From Prolixibacteraceae bacterium UBA5740 (GTDB lineage Bacteria; Bacteroidota; Bacteroidia; Bacteroidales; Prolixibacteraceae): 17,345 nucleotides of DNA. Below the pieces are notes generated by a model. The model saw only the letters and a program-made list of their open reading frames with translations. It ran no database searches and was not told the origin of the DNA. This document shows positions 7,965 through 14,472 of this stretch, in pieces. Position 1 is the first letter of the stretch, and each line of letters starts with the position of its first letter. The DNA lies in contig DIFU01000041.1 of the NCBI GenBank assembly GCA_002419285.1, positions 1 to 17,345 of the forward strand. Direction: 5' to 3'. The translations under genes were made by a program, and so were the position numbers.

Positions 7965-8498
7965 CTAAACGGTTAGTTCGTTTTCGGTTTGTAATTCCAC
8001 TCCCTTTTCAAATACTTTGGCAAGCATATAGATTACACCGGCAAAAAACAGGATCTCCTGACCGCCCAAATCCAACGGCACGCTGATGCTTTTCGTTGAG
8101 AGCCATTTGATATATTCCTGTGCGATAATGGCCAATATGCCTGTGAAGAGGGCCAGCCGGCTGATCCCCGATATCATATGCGTGGTAACCATGTTAAAGG
8201 GTTTGTCGATGTTAAATCCCGAGGCAACCTGGAGAGCTTTCATGGCAATTGAGGCTTTCAACATGGCCAGGATGATGGCCAAAACCATGAGGCCGATGTA
8301 GTGGTATCTTTCGAAATTGAACAGCTCTGTCAGGTCGAGACCCAGATAAAGATCACTGGCTGCCTGTGCGCTGACCGCCAGACTGATGATGAAGGAGATA
8401 ACCAGAACCCCGGCTTTGATCGACAGGCCGATAAAAACGATCCAGAAGATCACATACATCAACTGGAAAATGAAAGGTATTTTCTGTTTCATATTCAA
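7965..8498 (-). CDS. DUF2975 family membrane protein
   Basis: A 177-residue integral membrane protein with four predicted helices: about 8-38 (FIFQLMYVIFWIVFIGLSIK onward), 66-92 (HYIGLMVLAIILAMLKASIAM), 106-129 (ISGISRLALFTGILAIIA) and 148-166 (EILFFAGVIYMLAKVFEKG). The final segment ending in ARVFEKG-like residues (here AKVFEKGVELQTENELTV) and the pairing with a tiny XRE regulator are typical of DUF2975. Length is normal. An ATG two codons downstream (8492) is an alternative start. First gene of a likely three-gene operon with XRE and the GyrI-like protein. The biochemical role of DUF2975 is unknown; helix organisation suggests a membrane partner or sensor rather than an enzyme, but that is inference. 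Confidence 0.85.
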   Translation of the reverse strand: MNMKQKIPFIFQLMYVIFWIVFIGLSIKAGVLVISFIISLAVSAQAASDLYLGLDLTELFNFERYHYIGLMVLAIILAMLKASIAMKALQVASGFNIDKPFNMVTTHMISGISRLALFTGILAIIAQEYIKWLSTKSISVPLDLGGQEILFFAGVIYMLAKVFEKGVELQTENELTV

Positions 8499-8517
8499 AA
8501 TAGTTTTATTGCAAATA

Positions 8518-8535
8518 TCAATAATAAATTATTGA
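8518..8535. promoter_or_regulatory. 18-bp perfect palindrome, candidate operator for XRE-DUF2975
   Basis: TCAATAATAAATTATTGA has two 8-bp arms around a central AA. It lies between a -7 box match (8561-8568) and the DUF2975 start, 20 nt upstream of the ATG, so a repressor bound here would sit in the early transcribed region. A related half site TTTATTGA occurs at 8569-8576. Perfect symmetry and position support an operator; the high AT content raises the chance of coincidence. Confidence 0.5.
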
Positions 8536-8560
8536 AAAACAATAAAAATATGTCGAAATA

Positions 8561-8568
8561 CAAAAATA
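8561..8568 (-). promoter_or_regulatory. -7 box for the DUF2975-XRE operon
   Basis: The minus strand reads TATTTTTG, an exact TAnnTTTG match, 62 nt upstream of the DUF2975 ATG and 10 nt after the DUF5916 stop codon. No clear TTTG -33 box is seen at normal spacing. Confidence 0.45.
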
Positions 8569-8578
8569 TTTATTGATT

Positions 8579-10822
8579 CTAAATATTCAGCCAATAAGTC
8601 AGTTTCAGGTTGATCGACCTGAACTTTGGGCCAAAGTCATTGGTGAAATAGTTGTCGTTATATACCAGGTAGAGGTCTGACATGGGGGCATATCGCCACT
8701 GCAGACGTGAATTGAGCCCCAGGTTATCCCGTTGGTTACTGTATTGAACCAGGGTTGACCAGAACAGCGATTTGGTAAATGTCACATCCACTTTAGGCGT
8801 CACCAGCCAGTAATTGGCGTCTGAATGGGGCTCAGGAAGCCTGATGGCGTCGTAACGGGTGTTCAGCGTGAAAAGTACCCATGGCTGGAAACGATAGGTG
8901 ATCCCTCCTCCTGCGGTAAAGTTTTGCCCGTTAAAGAACTCGCCTCCACTGGTGAGGGTATTGAATGAGAACCTTTTTGCAGGATTCGACTGGTAGGTCA
9001 GGTTAAAGGTGTTGTAATTATAACCGGTATTTCCGGGGATAGGGATTCCTCCCGAACGTGTGGGATCAAAGCCAAAGGCAAGATATGTAAATTGGTTGCT
9101 GTAGTCGAAACGAAGGATCGATTGATCTTTGAAATTTACGTTGTAATAGAACTGGTAGGTGTGATCGGTAAGTTTCATATCCATGTTGGGCCTCCAGTAA
9201 TAGAGTGCCATGACTCCCGGACTGTGCAGGCTTACCGGACCGTTTTTGGGATAGAAATTCAGGCTGAATCCGTTGCCATTTTTAAGGATGCCGGTACGGG
9301 GTACGAAGCCTAGGTCAGCACGAAATTCTTCATCCACATACATCCAGTCGAGGATCCACTTGAACTTTCGCTTCATCAGGGTTACCGTTGCCTGCGACGA
9401 CAGATTTCCAGTGTTGTCTCCCGGCTGGAATGATTTGTGGAGATAAAATTTGCCGGTCCAGCTATTATCTGCCGAAGCCAGATTATAATCGGCTCCCAAT
9501 ACCCTGTTATATTCCTGGGAAGGATCCATGAAATCGTATTCGCCGAATGTCTGTCGGTTGATGAAGAACAATCCGAGGTTGGATCGGGAGAACATCTTTT
9601 TCTGTACGGCCAGCATCATGTTGTTGTTGGAGGCTATCTCGGCAGCATCATCCCGGTCAGTCTGGATATTCAGGAACCCCAAACGCCAATCCTGACCTAT
9701 CTTTCCGCTGAGCCTGACTCCGCCAAGGATCCGGTTTTCCACGAGGTTGCCATCCTTGTCACTACTAAGTCCCACCCTTCTCGAGAAAAAGGGTTTAGCC
9801 GCATTAAATGCATCTCCGTAACTTCCAAACAGGTCATTGTTATCGATAAAGAACTGGCGCTTTTCGGGCAGGAAAAGCTCAAAACGTGTCAGGTTTGTGA
9901 AGATATCATCCACTTCCACATTTGAGAAGTCGGGATTGACTGTAATGTCGAGGTTCATGCTGTTGCCGATGGCCAGTTTGGCGTCTCCCCCGACCTTTAG
10001 TTTCTGGTCGCTTTGGCCCGATACGAAATTTTTATCGGCCAAGGCATTCACATAGGGTATGATGGCAACGGGTGTATGCGATTTCCCCAAAGGTTTCTCG
10101 AAAATCATTTCGCCCATGAATGCCAGGCTCGACAGCATCTGGTTCTGCGGTACTCTCACCCAGGAACTCTGTTCGTTGGTTTGCATATCCCAACGGTAGC
10201 ATTTAACCCGCCAAGTGGTTTCACCTTCCCTGAACTTCATCGAGCTGAAAGGGATGGCCGCTTCCAGAATATAATGATCCTCATGCATCCTGCTTTCTAC
10301 CTGCCATTTCTGATCCCATGTAACATTAAACGGACTGGATCCTGAACCACCTTCTGAAACAAAAACTTCACGCTGAACTCCATAAGGGGTCATTCCGAAA
10401 AGATATGCCGTGGTGCCGTCACTGAAGGTGTCGAACATGAGCGTCACGTTGTCGTTACTGGTGCCGCCGAAGTCTCGGCGCAAGGAAGAGACGATGTAAT
10501 TGTCAGACTTTGCCCGGGCGATGATCCCAATATAAAGGGTATGGTCGTTATAAAGTAACCTAAACTCAGTGGGGTTTATTGAAATGGCAGTGTCAGTGGG
10601 GAAGAACTGCCAGAAGTCACCTCCCTTGTCGGCAGCAGACCATGCCGATTCATCCAGGACCCCATCAAGATGAATGGGTTCTTCGGTAAAATTCACCCGA
10701 ATAGAACGGTCATTCGTCTGGGCAGATAATTGAATGGCAGACGTCGTGAGCAAAATGAAGATTGTAATTCCGATGAATTGACTCCAAGTCTTCGGGCTGG
10801 ATGAAGCGGATGTTTTTGTCAT
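8579..10822 (-). CDS. DUF5916 outer-membrane protein with N-terminal CBM9-like domain
   Basis: A 747-residue exported protein. The signal peptide spans residues 1-35 (hydrophobic core FIGITIFILLTTSAI, cut after LSAQ). Next comes a CBM9-like beta-sandwich (about 40-235) recognisable from IHLDGVLDESAWSAADKGGD, RLLYNDHTLYIGIIARA and the later EAAIPFSSMKF. The remaining 500 residues match DUF5916: NPDFSNVEVDD, LTRFELFLPEKRQFFIDNN, FFSRRVGL, and then many alternating aromatic strands ending in KLTYWLNI, as expected for an outer-membrane beta-barrel. Length is usual for the family. The family is common in Bacteroidota and Gemmatimonadota; its function is undetermined, and the CBM9-like fold suggests glycan or polymer contact without proving it. 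It is transcribed divergently from an AraC regulator, its most likely controller. Confidence 0.88.
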   Translation of the reverse strand: MTKTSASSSPKTWSQFIGITIFILLTTSAIQLSAQTNDRSIRVNFTEEPIHLDGVLDESAWSAADKGGDFWQFFPTDTAISINPTEFRLLYNDHTLYIGIIARAKSDNYIVSSLRRDFGGTSNDNVTLMFDTFSDGTTAYLFGMTPYGVQREVFVSEGGSGSSPFNVTWDQKWQVESRMHEDHYILEAAIPFSSMKFREGETTWRVKCYRWDMQTNEQSSWVRVPQNQMLSSLAFMGEMIFEKPLGKSHTPVAIIPYVNALADKNFVSGQSDQKLKVGGDAKLAIGNSMNLDITVNPDFSNVEVDDIFTNLTRFELFLPEKRQFFIDNNDLFGSYGDAFNAAKPFFSRRVGLSSDKDGNLVENRILGGVRLSGKIGQDWRLGFLNIQTDRDDAAEIASNNNMMLAVQKKMFSRSNLGLFFINRQTFGEYDFMDPSQEYNRVLGADYNLASADNSWTGKFYLHKSFQPGDNTGNLSSQATVTLMKRKFKWILDWMYVDEEFRADLGFVPRTGILKNGNGFSLNFYPKNGPVSLHSPGVMALYYWRPNMDMKLTDHTYQFYYNVNFKDQSILRFDYSNQFTYLAFGFDPTRSGGIPIPGNTGYNYNTFNLTYQSNPAKRFSFNTLTSGGEFFNGQNFTAGGGITYRFQPWVLFTLNTRYDAIRLPEPHSDANYWLVTPKVDVTFTKSLFWSTLVQYSNQRDNLGLNSRLQWRYAPMSDLYLVYNDNYFTNDFGPKFRSINLKLTYWLNI

Positions 10823-10845
10823 ATCAGTTCAATAAATACGTTATT

Positions 10846-10876
10846 CGGATTATCCGGCACAAAAATAGCTTGTGCC
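10846..10876. promoter_or_regulatory. Nested inverted repeats at the DUF5916 promoter (candidate operator)
   Basis: Two symmetrical elements touch each other. CGGAT-T-ATCCG (10846-10856) is a perfect 11-bp palindrome downstream of the -7 box. GGCAC (10856-10860) and GTGCC (10872-10876) form an inverted repeat that brackets the -7 box. A protein bound to either would interfere with polymerase at the DUF5916 promoter. The divergent AraC regulator is the natural candidate, although AraC proteins more often use direct repeats. Confidence 0.35.
10860..10867 (-). promoter_or_regulatory. -7 box for the DUF5916 gene
   Basis: The minus strand reads TATTTTTG, an exact match to the Bacteroidota TAnnTTTG element. 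It lies 37 nt upstream of the ATG, giving a short leader of about 30 nt. No -33 TTTG at standard spacing, which fits a promoter that needs an activator. Confidence 0.5.
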
Positions 10877-10964
10877 AGCAGCCCAATGATTACCCAAATT
10901 ACGGATTCATTTACCATTATTACTGACAGTGATCTAATTCTCAGTGAATTAAAAAAATATAAAT

Positions 10965-10972
10965 TACTTTTG
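10965..10972 (+). promoter_or_regulatory. -7 box for the AraC-family gene
   Basis: TACTTTTG matches TAnnTTTG exactly and ends 20 nt before the AraC ATG, implying a leader of about 15 nt. The upstream -33 position lacks TTTG. Confidence 0.55.
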
Positions 10973-10992
10973 GACAAGAAAAATTCAATTCA

Positions 10993-11925
10993 ATGAAAAA
11001 AGTGTATACCATCGAAACCATTAACGAATATAATGGTTTGGCTAACCAGGAAACCTTTCATCCTCTGGTAAGCATTATTGATTTTTCAAAGACCGGGGCG
11101 CGCAGGCAAGCTGACCAGGAAGCCAGTGCCGATGCACTCAGTTTTGGGTTTTATGCCGTGTTTCTAAAGCGTGGCGAGCAGTGTACCCTTCGATATGGGA
11201 GAAATAACTACGATTACCAGGATGGTACCCTGGTTTTTATGGCACCGGGGCAGGTAGTCCAGATTATCAGGAATCCGGTTGCTGGATATAGCGCCCCCGG
11301 GGGATATGCATTACTTTTTCACCCCGACCTTATTCATGGCACTTCGCTTGGTCAGAGAATGCAAGAGTTCTCGTTCTTTTCATACGAGGTTAATGAAGCA
11401 TTGCACATATCGGAACGGGAACGAAATGTAGTTGTTGAGACCTTCCACAAGATTGATGATGAATTGAGGCGGGGTATCGACAAGCACAGCAGAAAGCTGA
11501 TTGTTGCCAACATTGAGTTGTTTCTGGATTATTGCACCAGGTTTTACGACCGGCAGTTTATTACCCGCGAAACGGTAAATCACAGTGTGCTGAACCGGTT
11601 TGAAAGCTTGTTGCACGAATATATGCATTCGGGCCAAACACTGGAGGAAGGATTGCCTTCGGTTGGGTATTTCGCGGGGAAGCTGAATCTTTCAGCCAAC
11701 TATCTGGGAGACCTGATCAGCAAGGAAACAGGGAAGTCAGCACAGGAACATATCCAGCTGCAGATGATCGGATTGGCCAAGGAAAAGATACAGGATCCCC
11801 GGAAATCCATCAGTGAAATTGCCTATGAATTGGGCTTTAAGTACCCACAGCATTTCACCCGGATGTTCAAAAAAGTGACGGGGATGTCACCCAATGAATT
11901 CAGGACATTCCAAAACCACAATTGA
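10993..11925 (+). CDS. AraC-family transcriptional regulator (cupin-like sensor domain)
   Basis: A 310-residue cytoplasmic regulator. The N-terminal half (about 20-150) is beta-rich and looks like the AraC cupin-type sensor, with the strand-turn pattern QCTLRYGRNNYDYQDGTLVF followed by MAPGQVVQI. The C-terminal 100 residues form the double helix-turn-helix: LNLSANYLGDLISKETGKSA (about 234-253) is the first reading helix region, and ISEIAYELGFKYPQHFTRMF (about 276-295) with KKVTGMSPNEFRTF is the conserved second motif and signature. The start at 10993 is preceded by a good -7 box and no other ATG. It diverges from the DUF5916 gene with 170 nt between starts and is the likely regulator of it. 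The ligand is unknown. Confidence 0.93.
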   Translation: MKKVYTIETINEYNGLANQETFHPLVSIIDFSKTGARRQADQEASADALSFGFYAVFLKRGEQCTLRYGRNNYDYQDGTLVFMAPGQVVQIIRNPVAGYSAPGGYALLFHPDLIHGTSLGQRMQEFSFFSYEVNEALHISERERNVVVETFHKIDDELRRGIDKHSRKLIVANIELFLDYCTRFYDRQFITRETVNHSVLNRFESLLHEYMHSGQTLEEGLPSVGYFAGKLNLSANYLGDLISKETGKSAQEHIQLQMIGLAKEKIQDPRKSISEIAYELGFKYPQHFTRMFKKVTGMSPNEFRTFQNHN

Positions 11926-12003
11926 GTTTGGTATACACCCCAGGCTCAATTAAGGTTGCAGATTTTGGACAGAAGGAGATGCGCTGATTCCCGGTGCACC
12001 TTT

Positions 12004-12417
12004 CTATAATTCGTTACAGATGGTATCGAGCCGGGCTTTCAGGTCGACAATATCCTTCTCGAAGGTAGCCTTGAAGGTTTCCCAGTCAGCACTCGTGATA
12101 TTTTTGATTTCATGCATGCGCTGGTTAACCGATGCACGCAGTTTTTCAATGTCATCGATCTCTTTGTTCTGGGCTTCAGTCAGCTTCTTCTCAGTTGTCT
12201 TCATCTTATCGTTCAGGTCCATGACCCTCTTGTTGATGGCCGAAATCTCTTCGTTGGCCTTGGCCAGCAAATCAGAATGTGCCTTGTTTAGTGCTTCAAC
12301 CGCCGCCTGTGCCTCTGCGGCTGCCTTCTTTTTTTCTTCTGCGTTACCACAACCTGAGATAGCGATGATCAGGCATCCCATCAGAAACAGGCTGACAAAT
12401 CTTTTGAATGAAAACAT
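12004..12417 (-). CDS. Small coiled-coil lipoprotein (unrecognised)
   Basis: A 137-residue lipoprotein that I cannot place in a named family. The signal peptide MFSFKRFVSLFLMGCLIIAISGC ends at the lipidated Cys23 (lipobox AISGC); the next residues GNAEE are not an obvious retention signal. From about 28 to 132 the protein is almost wholly alpha-helical with heptad-like spacing and many K, E, A and L residues (AAEAQAAVEALNKAHSDLLA; NDKMKTTEKKLTEAQNKEID; FEKDIVDLKARLDTI), so a long coiled coil or helical hairpin is expected. No catalytic motif is visible. A structural or spacer role in the envelope is possible. It is separated by 293 nt of palindrome-rich DNA from the 4TM gene upstream, so it probably has its own promoter, and it converges on the AraC gene. 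Confidence 0.85.
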   Translation of the reverse strand: MFSFKRFVSLFLMGCLIIAISGCGNAEEKKKAAAEAQAAVEALNKAHSDLLAKANEEISAINKRVMDLNDKMKTTEKKLTEAQNKEIDDIEKLRASVNQRMHEIKNITSADWETFKATFEKDIVDLKARLDTICNEL

Positions 12418-12710
12418 AATGAAAGGTTTTTTGGTTTTTGATCAATAAATCATACGATGAATCCTGTGCAGGGTTATGGTGATTTTATGATTTATGATAA
12501 AAATCATGTCTCATGCGCCTGTAATGCCCTGCTTTCTATGAAAGCATCGTGACAAAGGACAGTAGGTAATCCTGACAAAATTGCACGAGCTTATTGTAAC
12601 CAGATTTGTGAGGATCGAATGGCCAATTTCCCTGGAATCGGGCAAGAGTGGATTACCGGAATGAATATTCCAAACCGGATGGTCTGGAGAATAGATTTTC
12701 AGGTCTTGAC
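12418..12710. other. Gene-free, palindrome-rich intergenic stretch
   Basis: This 293-nt stretch has no credible reading frame on either strand. It holds three symmetrical elements: TTGATCAA (12438-12445), ATGATAAAAATCAT (12494-12507, 5-bp arms around AAAA, overlapping a TTTATGAT direct repeat) and TGCTTTCTATGAAAGCA (12530-12546). No exact TAnnTTTG box lies on the minus strand in front of the lipoprotein gene. The stretch presumably carries the control region of that gene; a small RNA cannot be excluded. Confidence 0.5.
12530..12546. promoter_or_regulatory. 17-bp interrupted palindrome upstream of the coiled-coil lipoprotein gene
   Basis: TGCTTTC-TAT-GAAAGCA has perfect 7-bp arms around 3 nt. 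No T-run follows on either strand, so it is not a standard terminator. It lies about 113 nt before the lipoprotein start and is best viewed as a candidate operator or RNA hairpin. Confidence 0.4.
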
Positions 12711-13139
12711 CTATTGCTTCCCGTGGTTTGGGTAAGCCAACCAGGCCTGGTAAAAGCGAATGGATGAGAACAGAAGGGGAATCCCCATGCCGATATAAAA
12801 GGTGAACAGGTGGTCCTTGTTGATGAAATCAAGGTTACGGAGAATCATCCCCAGCATGATCATCGACGACATCATGACATAACTTTTCGTGTCGAAAAAC
12901 GAAAGTGCCGAAGGGCGCTCCCGATCAAGATTCGTAATTCGGTGGATATGCTTACCGGCAATACGTATAAACAGTAATCGATAAAACAGAATTCCGATCA
13001 GGATGGAAACTCCCAGCCTTACCAATGGCTGGTCAGCCACACCAAATACCCAGGTGGCCCCTTTGGTGATCAGCATGCCGCTGGCGAAAGCCCAGACTAC
13101 CCCGGCTACCAGCAATAAGCTTCTTTTTGAAATGTACAT
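12711..13139 (-). CDS. Four-helix membrane protein of unknown function
   Basis: A 142-residue integral membrane protein that I do not recognise. I start it at ATG 13139 (MYISKRSLLLVAGVVWAFAS), which puts the first helix right after a short basic N-terminus; a start at 13181 would add a non-hydrophobic extension. Four hydrophobic segments are seen: about 7-25, 38-55, 81-98 and 106-127. Between helices 2 and 3 is a basic loop with KHIHRITNLDRERP. The two halves look alike, each a helix pair beginning near a K-S/R-S motif (SKRSLLL and DTKSYVMM), hinting at an internal duplication. It follows the CopD-like gene after 75 nt on the same strand, so it probably belongs to the cytochrome c cluster. 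The His pair in KHIH could bind metal or heme, but this is a guess. Confidence 0.75.
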   Translation of the reverse strand: MYISKRSLLLVAGVVWAFASGMLITKGATWVFGVADQPLVRLGVSILIGILFYRLLFIRIAGKHIHRITNLDRERPSALSFFDTKSYVMMSSMIMLGMILRNLDFINKDHLFTFYIGMGIPLLFSSIRFYQAWLAYPNHGKQ

Positions 13140-13214
13140 GTAAACGTATCGGATATTAAATGATTTGTATGAACATGGCACCGCCCATTAGATATTGGTT
13201 TATGTGCGCATGGT

Positions 13215-13706
13215 TCAGATGTGGTTCATCACAGCCGAAATCAGGATGATGATAAAGGCCAGTGCAACTGATAACATGCCTGCCATCATCTGGGTTTTCT
13301 TCAGATTTTCGAGTTCCGGGGATGGTCCTTTTGCTGCCAGTTTCCTGAATTTGGGCCCAAGAACATCGAAATTGATAATGGCAAGCAGGGCAAGGATGGC
13401 TACAAAGACATGCTTGACAAACATGGCAATTTGCCATTCGTTGCTGAAATTGATGATGCTCACATAATACGGACTGACAATTTTCAGCGGTATGCCGGTG
13501 ATAAACAGGATAGCCAGTGAAACATAGACGATCATCCTCGATTTTTTCATGAACATGGCCATGAAGGGAGCAGCGGCCTGTGGAGTGAGGGTTTTTTGGA
13601 CCGTACCTCTCATGATGAAAGCGTTCACAAAAAGGGTTCCGAACCAGGCGATGGTTGCCAGCAGGTGAAGCAGGTCGAGGAATGATTTTACAAAGATGTT
13701 ATCCAT
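13215..13706 (-). CDS. CopD-family-like four-helix membrane protein
   Basis: A 163-residue membrane protein with four helices (about 8-30, 56-78, 93-115 and 139-160). Helix 1 carries LLHLLATIAWFGTLFVNAF with His14, and helix 3 carries MFVKHVFVAILALLAI with His99. One His in each of two helices, in this setting, is typical of the CopD / HemJ-like superfamily, where such histidines bind heme or metal. The length fits the short single-module CopD-like proteins rather than the longer copper-export fusions. It follows the cytochrome c gene after 110 nt and precedes the 4TM gene on the same strand, which suggests a redox role more than copper resistance. No copper-binding Met/His-rich stretch is present. 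Start ATG 13706 is the first in frame and begins just before helix 1. Confidence 0.75.
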   Translation of the reverse strand: MDNIFVKSFLDLLHLLATIAWFGTLFVNAFIMRGTVQKTLTPQAAAPFMAMFMKKSRMIVYVSLAILFITGIPLKIVSPYYVSIINFSNEWQIAMFVKHVFVAILALLAIINFDVLGPKFRKLAAKGPSPELENLKKTQMMAGMLSVALAFIIILISAVMNHI

Positions 13707-13816
13707 AAACGATATTTATTTTATTTTATAAATGCGTGATTGGAATCTGGTTTTAGCCTATAGATCTGTAAGAATCCATTTTTCCAATTGCGAGCAAGAG
13801 TGCGAAAAAAAAATAA

Positions 13817-14251
13817 CTATTTATTCGACAGGATATAATCAACCACAGCTTCCAGATCTTTTACCTGCATAGCCTTGGTGATGGCCAGCTGAGGTTCCAT
13901 CAGGGCTTTCTGGGCAGGATCCACTTTCGATTCGGCATTACCCTTCAAATACTCAGTCAATCCCTTTTTGTCCCCGTTATAGGCCTTGGCGATTTCTTTC
14001 AGTGACGGCCCGATCAGTCGCGTGTCGAGCTGGTGGCAAGCCATACAGCCTTTGGTGTTGAACAGTTTCTTTCCTGCCTCGATACTAGCCGCAGGGACTT
14101 CTGTTCCAGCGCTGGCAGACATTTCGGTTCCCGATACAGAAGCCTGGACGGAGGAGTTGCTCTTTTGCTGGTCCTTGCTGGCCGAATTACAGGATGTTCC
14201 AACCATAAAAAATGCCGCTAGTGCGCTGGCAATAAAAAATTTCCTTTTCAT
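13817..14251 (-). CDS. Lipid-anchored class I cytochrome c
   Basis: A 144-residue lipoprotein electron carrier. Starting at ATG 14251 the signal is MKRKFFIASALAAFFMVGTSC with lipidated Cys21; an ATG at 14290 would only add 13 residues and would lie inside the promoter. A Ser/Ala-rich tether (about 22-55) leads to a single c-type domain. Its heme site is CMACH (Cys69, Cys72, heme ligand His73), followed by LIGPSLKEIAKAY and the C-terminal helix LEAVVDYILSNK. Met118 (LMEPQLA) or Met128 would supply the second axial ligand. This matches cytochrome c551/c552-type proteins. It would sit in the periplasm on a membrane. First gene of a minus-strand cluster with the CopD-like and 4TM proteins, divergent from the TetR gene. 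Confidence 0.92.
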   Translation of the reverse strand: MKRKFFIASALAAFFMVGTSCNSASKDQQKSNSSVQASVSGTEMSASAGTEVPAASIEAGKKLFNTKGCMACHQLDTRLIGPSLKEIAKAYNGDKKGLTEYLKGNAESKVDPAQKALMEPQLAITKAMQVKDLEAVVDYILSNK

Positions 14252-14287
14252 ATGATATTCAATTGTCCGGGCTAATTTTCCGGAATG

Positions 14288-14295
14288 CAAAGATA
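14288..14295 (-). promoter_or_regulatory. -7 box for the cytochrome c gene
   Basis: The minus strand reads TATCTTTG, an exact TAnnTTTG match, 36 nt upstream of the cytochrome c ATG at 14251. It supports the shorter start, since the alternative ATG at 14290 would fall within this box. Confidence 0.55.
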
Positions 14296-14320
14296 TGAAA
14301 TTCCAAAAAAAAGATCCGGA

Positions 14321-14334
14321 TATCTTTCGAGATA
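14321..14334. promoter_or_regulatory. Candidate TetR operator between cytochrome c and TetR genes
   Basis: TATCT-TTCG-AGATA is a perfect inverted repeat (5-bp arms, 4-bp centre). It lies 25 nt upstream of the cytochrome c -7 box, next to where polymerase would contact the -33 region. ATCCGGAT (14314-14321) abuts it, and further AGATA copies lie at 14291 and 14337. Location in a TetR divergent region supports an operator. Confidence 0.4.
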
Positions 14335-14446
14335 GCAGATATTTTTAATGGTTTGTTTCTTCTGATTCATTACGATACAGTGGCATTCTCAACACATGGG
14401 GTTGGCGTTTTTAAAAAGATATGATGGAAAGTTAGTGAATGTTATC

Positions 14447-14454
14447 TAATTTTG
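14447..14454 (+). promoter_or_regulatory. -7 box for the TetR gene
   Basis: TAATTTTG matches TAnnTTTG exactly and ends 18 nt before the TetR ATG, giving a very short leader of about 13 nt. No TTTG is seen at -33. Confidence 0.55.
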
Positions 14455-14472
14455 CCTTGATAAAATTACTAT

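Noticed and set aside
11926..12003. Possible bidirectional terminator between the convergent AraC and lipoprotein genes (GGTGCACC near 11993)
   Set aside because: The palindrome has no loop and no matching T-run on the correct side, so it would not form a normal terminator hairpin.
13156..13467. Overlapping open frames on both strands around the CopD-like / 4TM junction
   Set aside because: They are shadows in other frames of the two membrane protein genes and show no domain or start signal.
14408..14417. TTTTTAAAAA symmetry near the TetR promoter
   Set aside because: Simple A/T run with low information; no reason to prefer it over chance.
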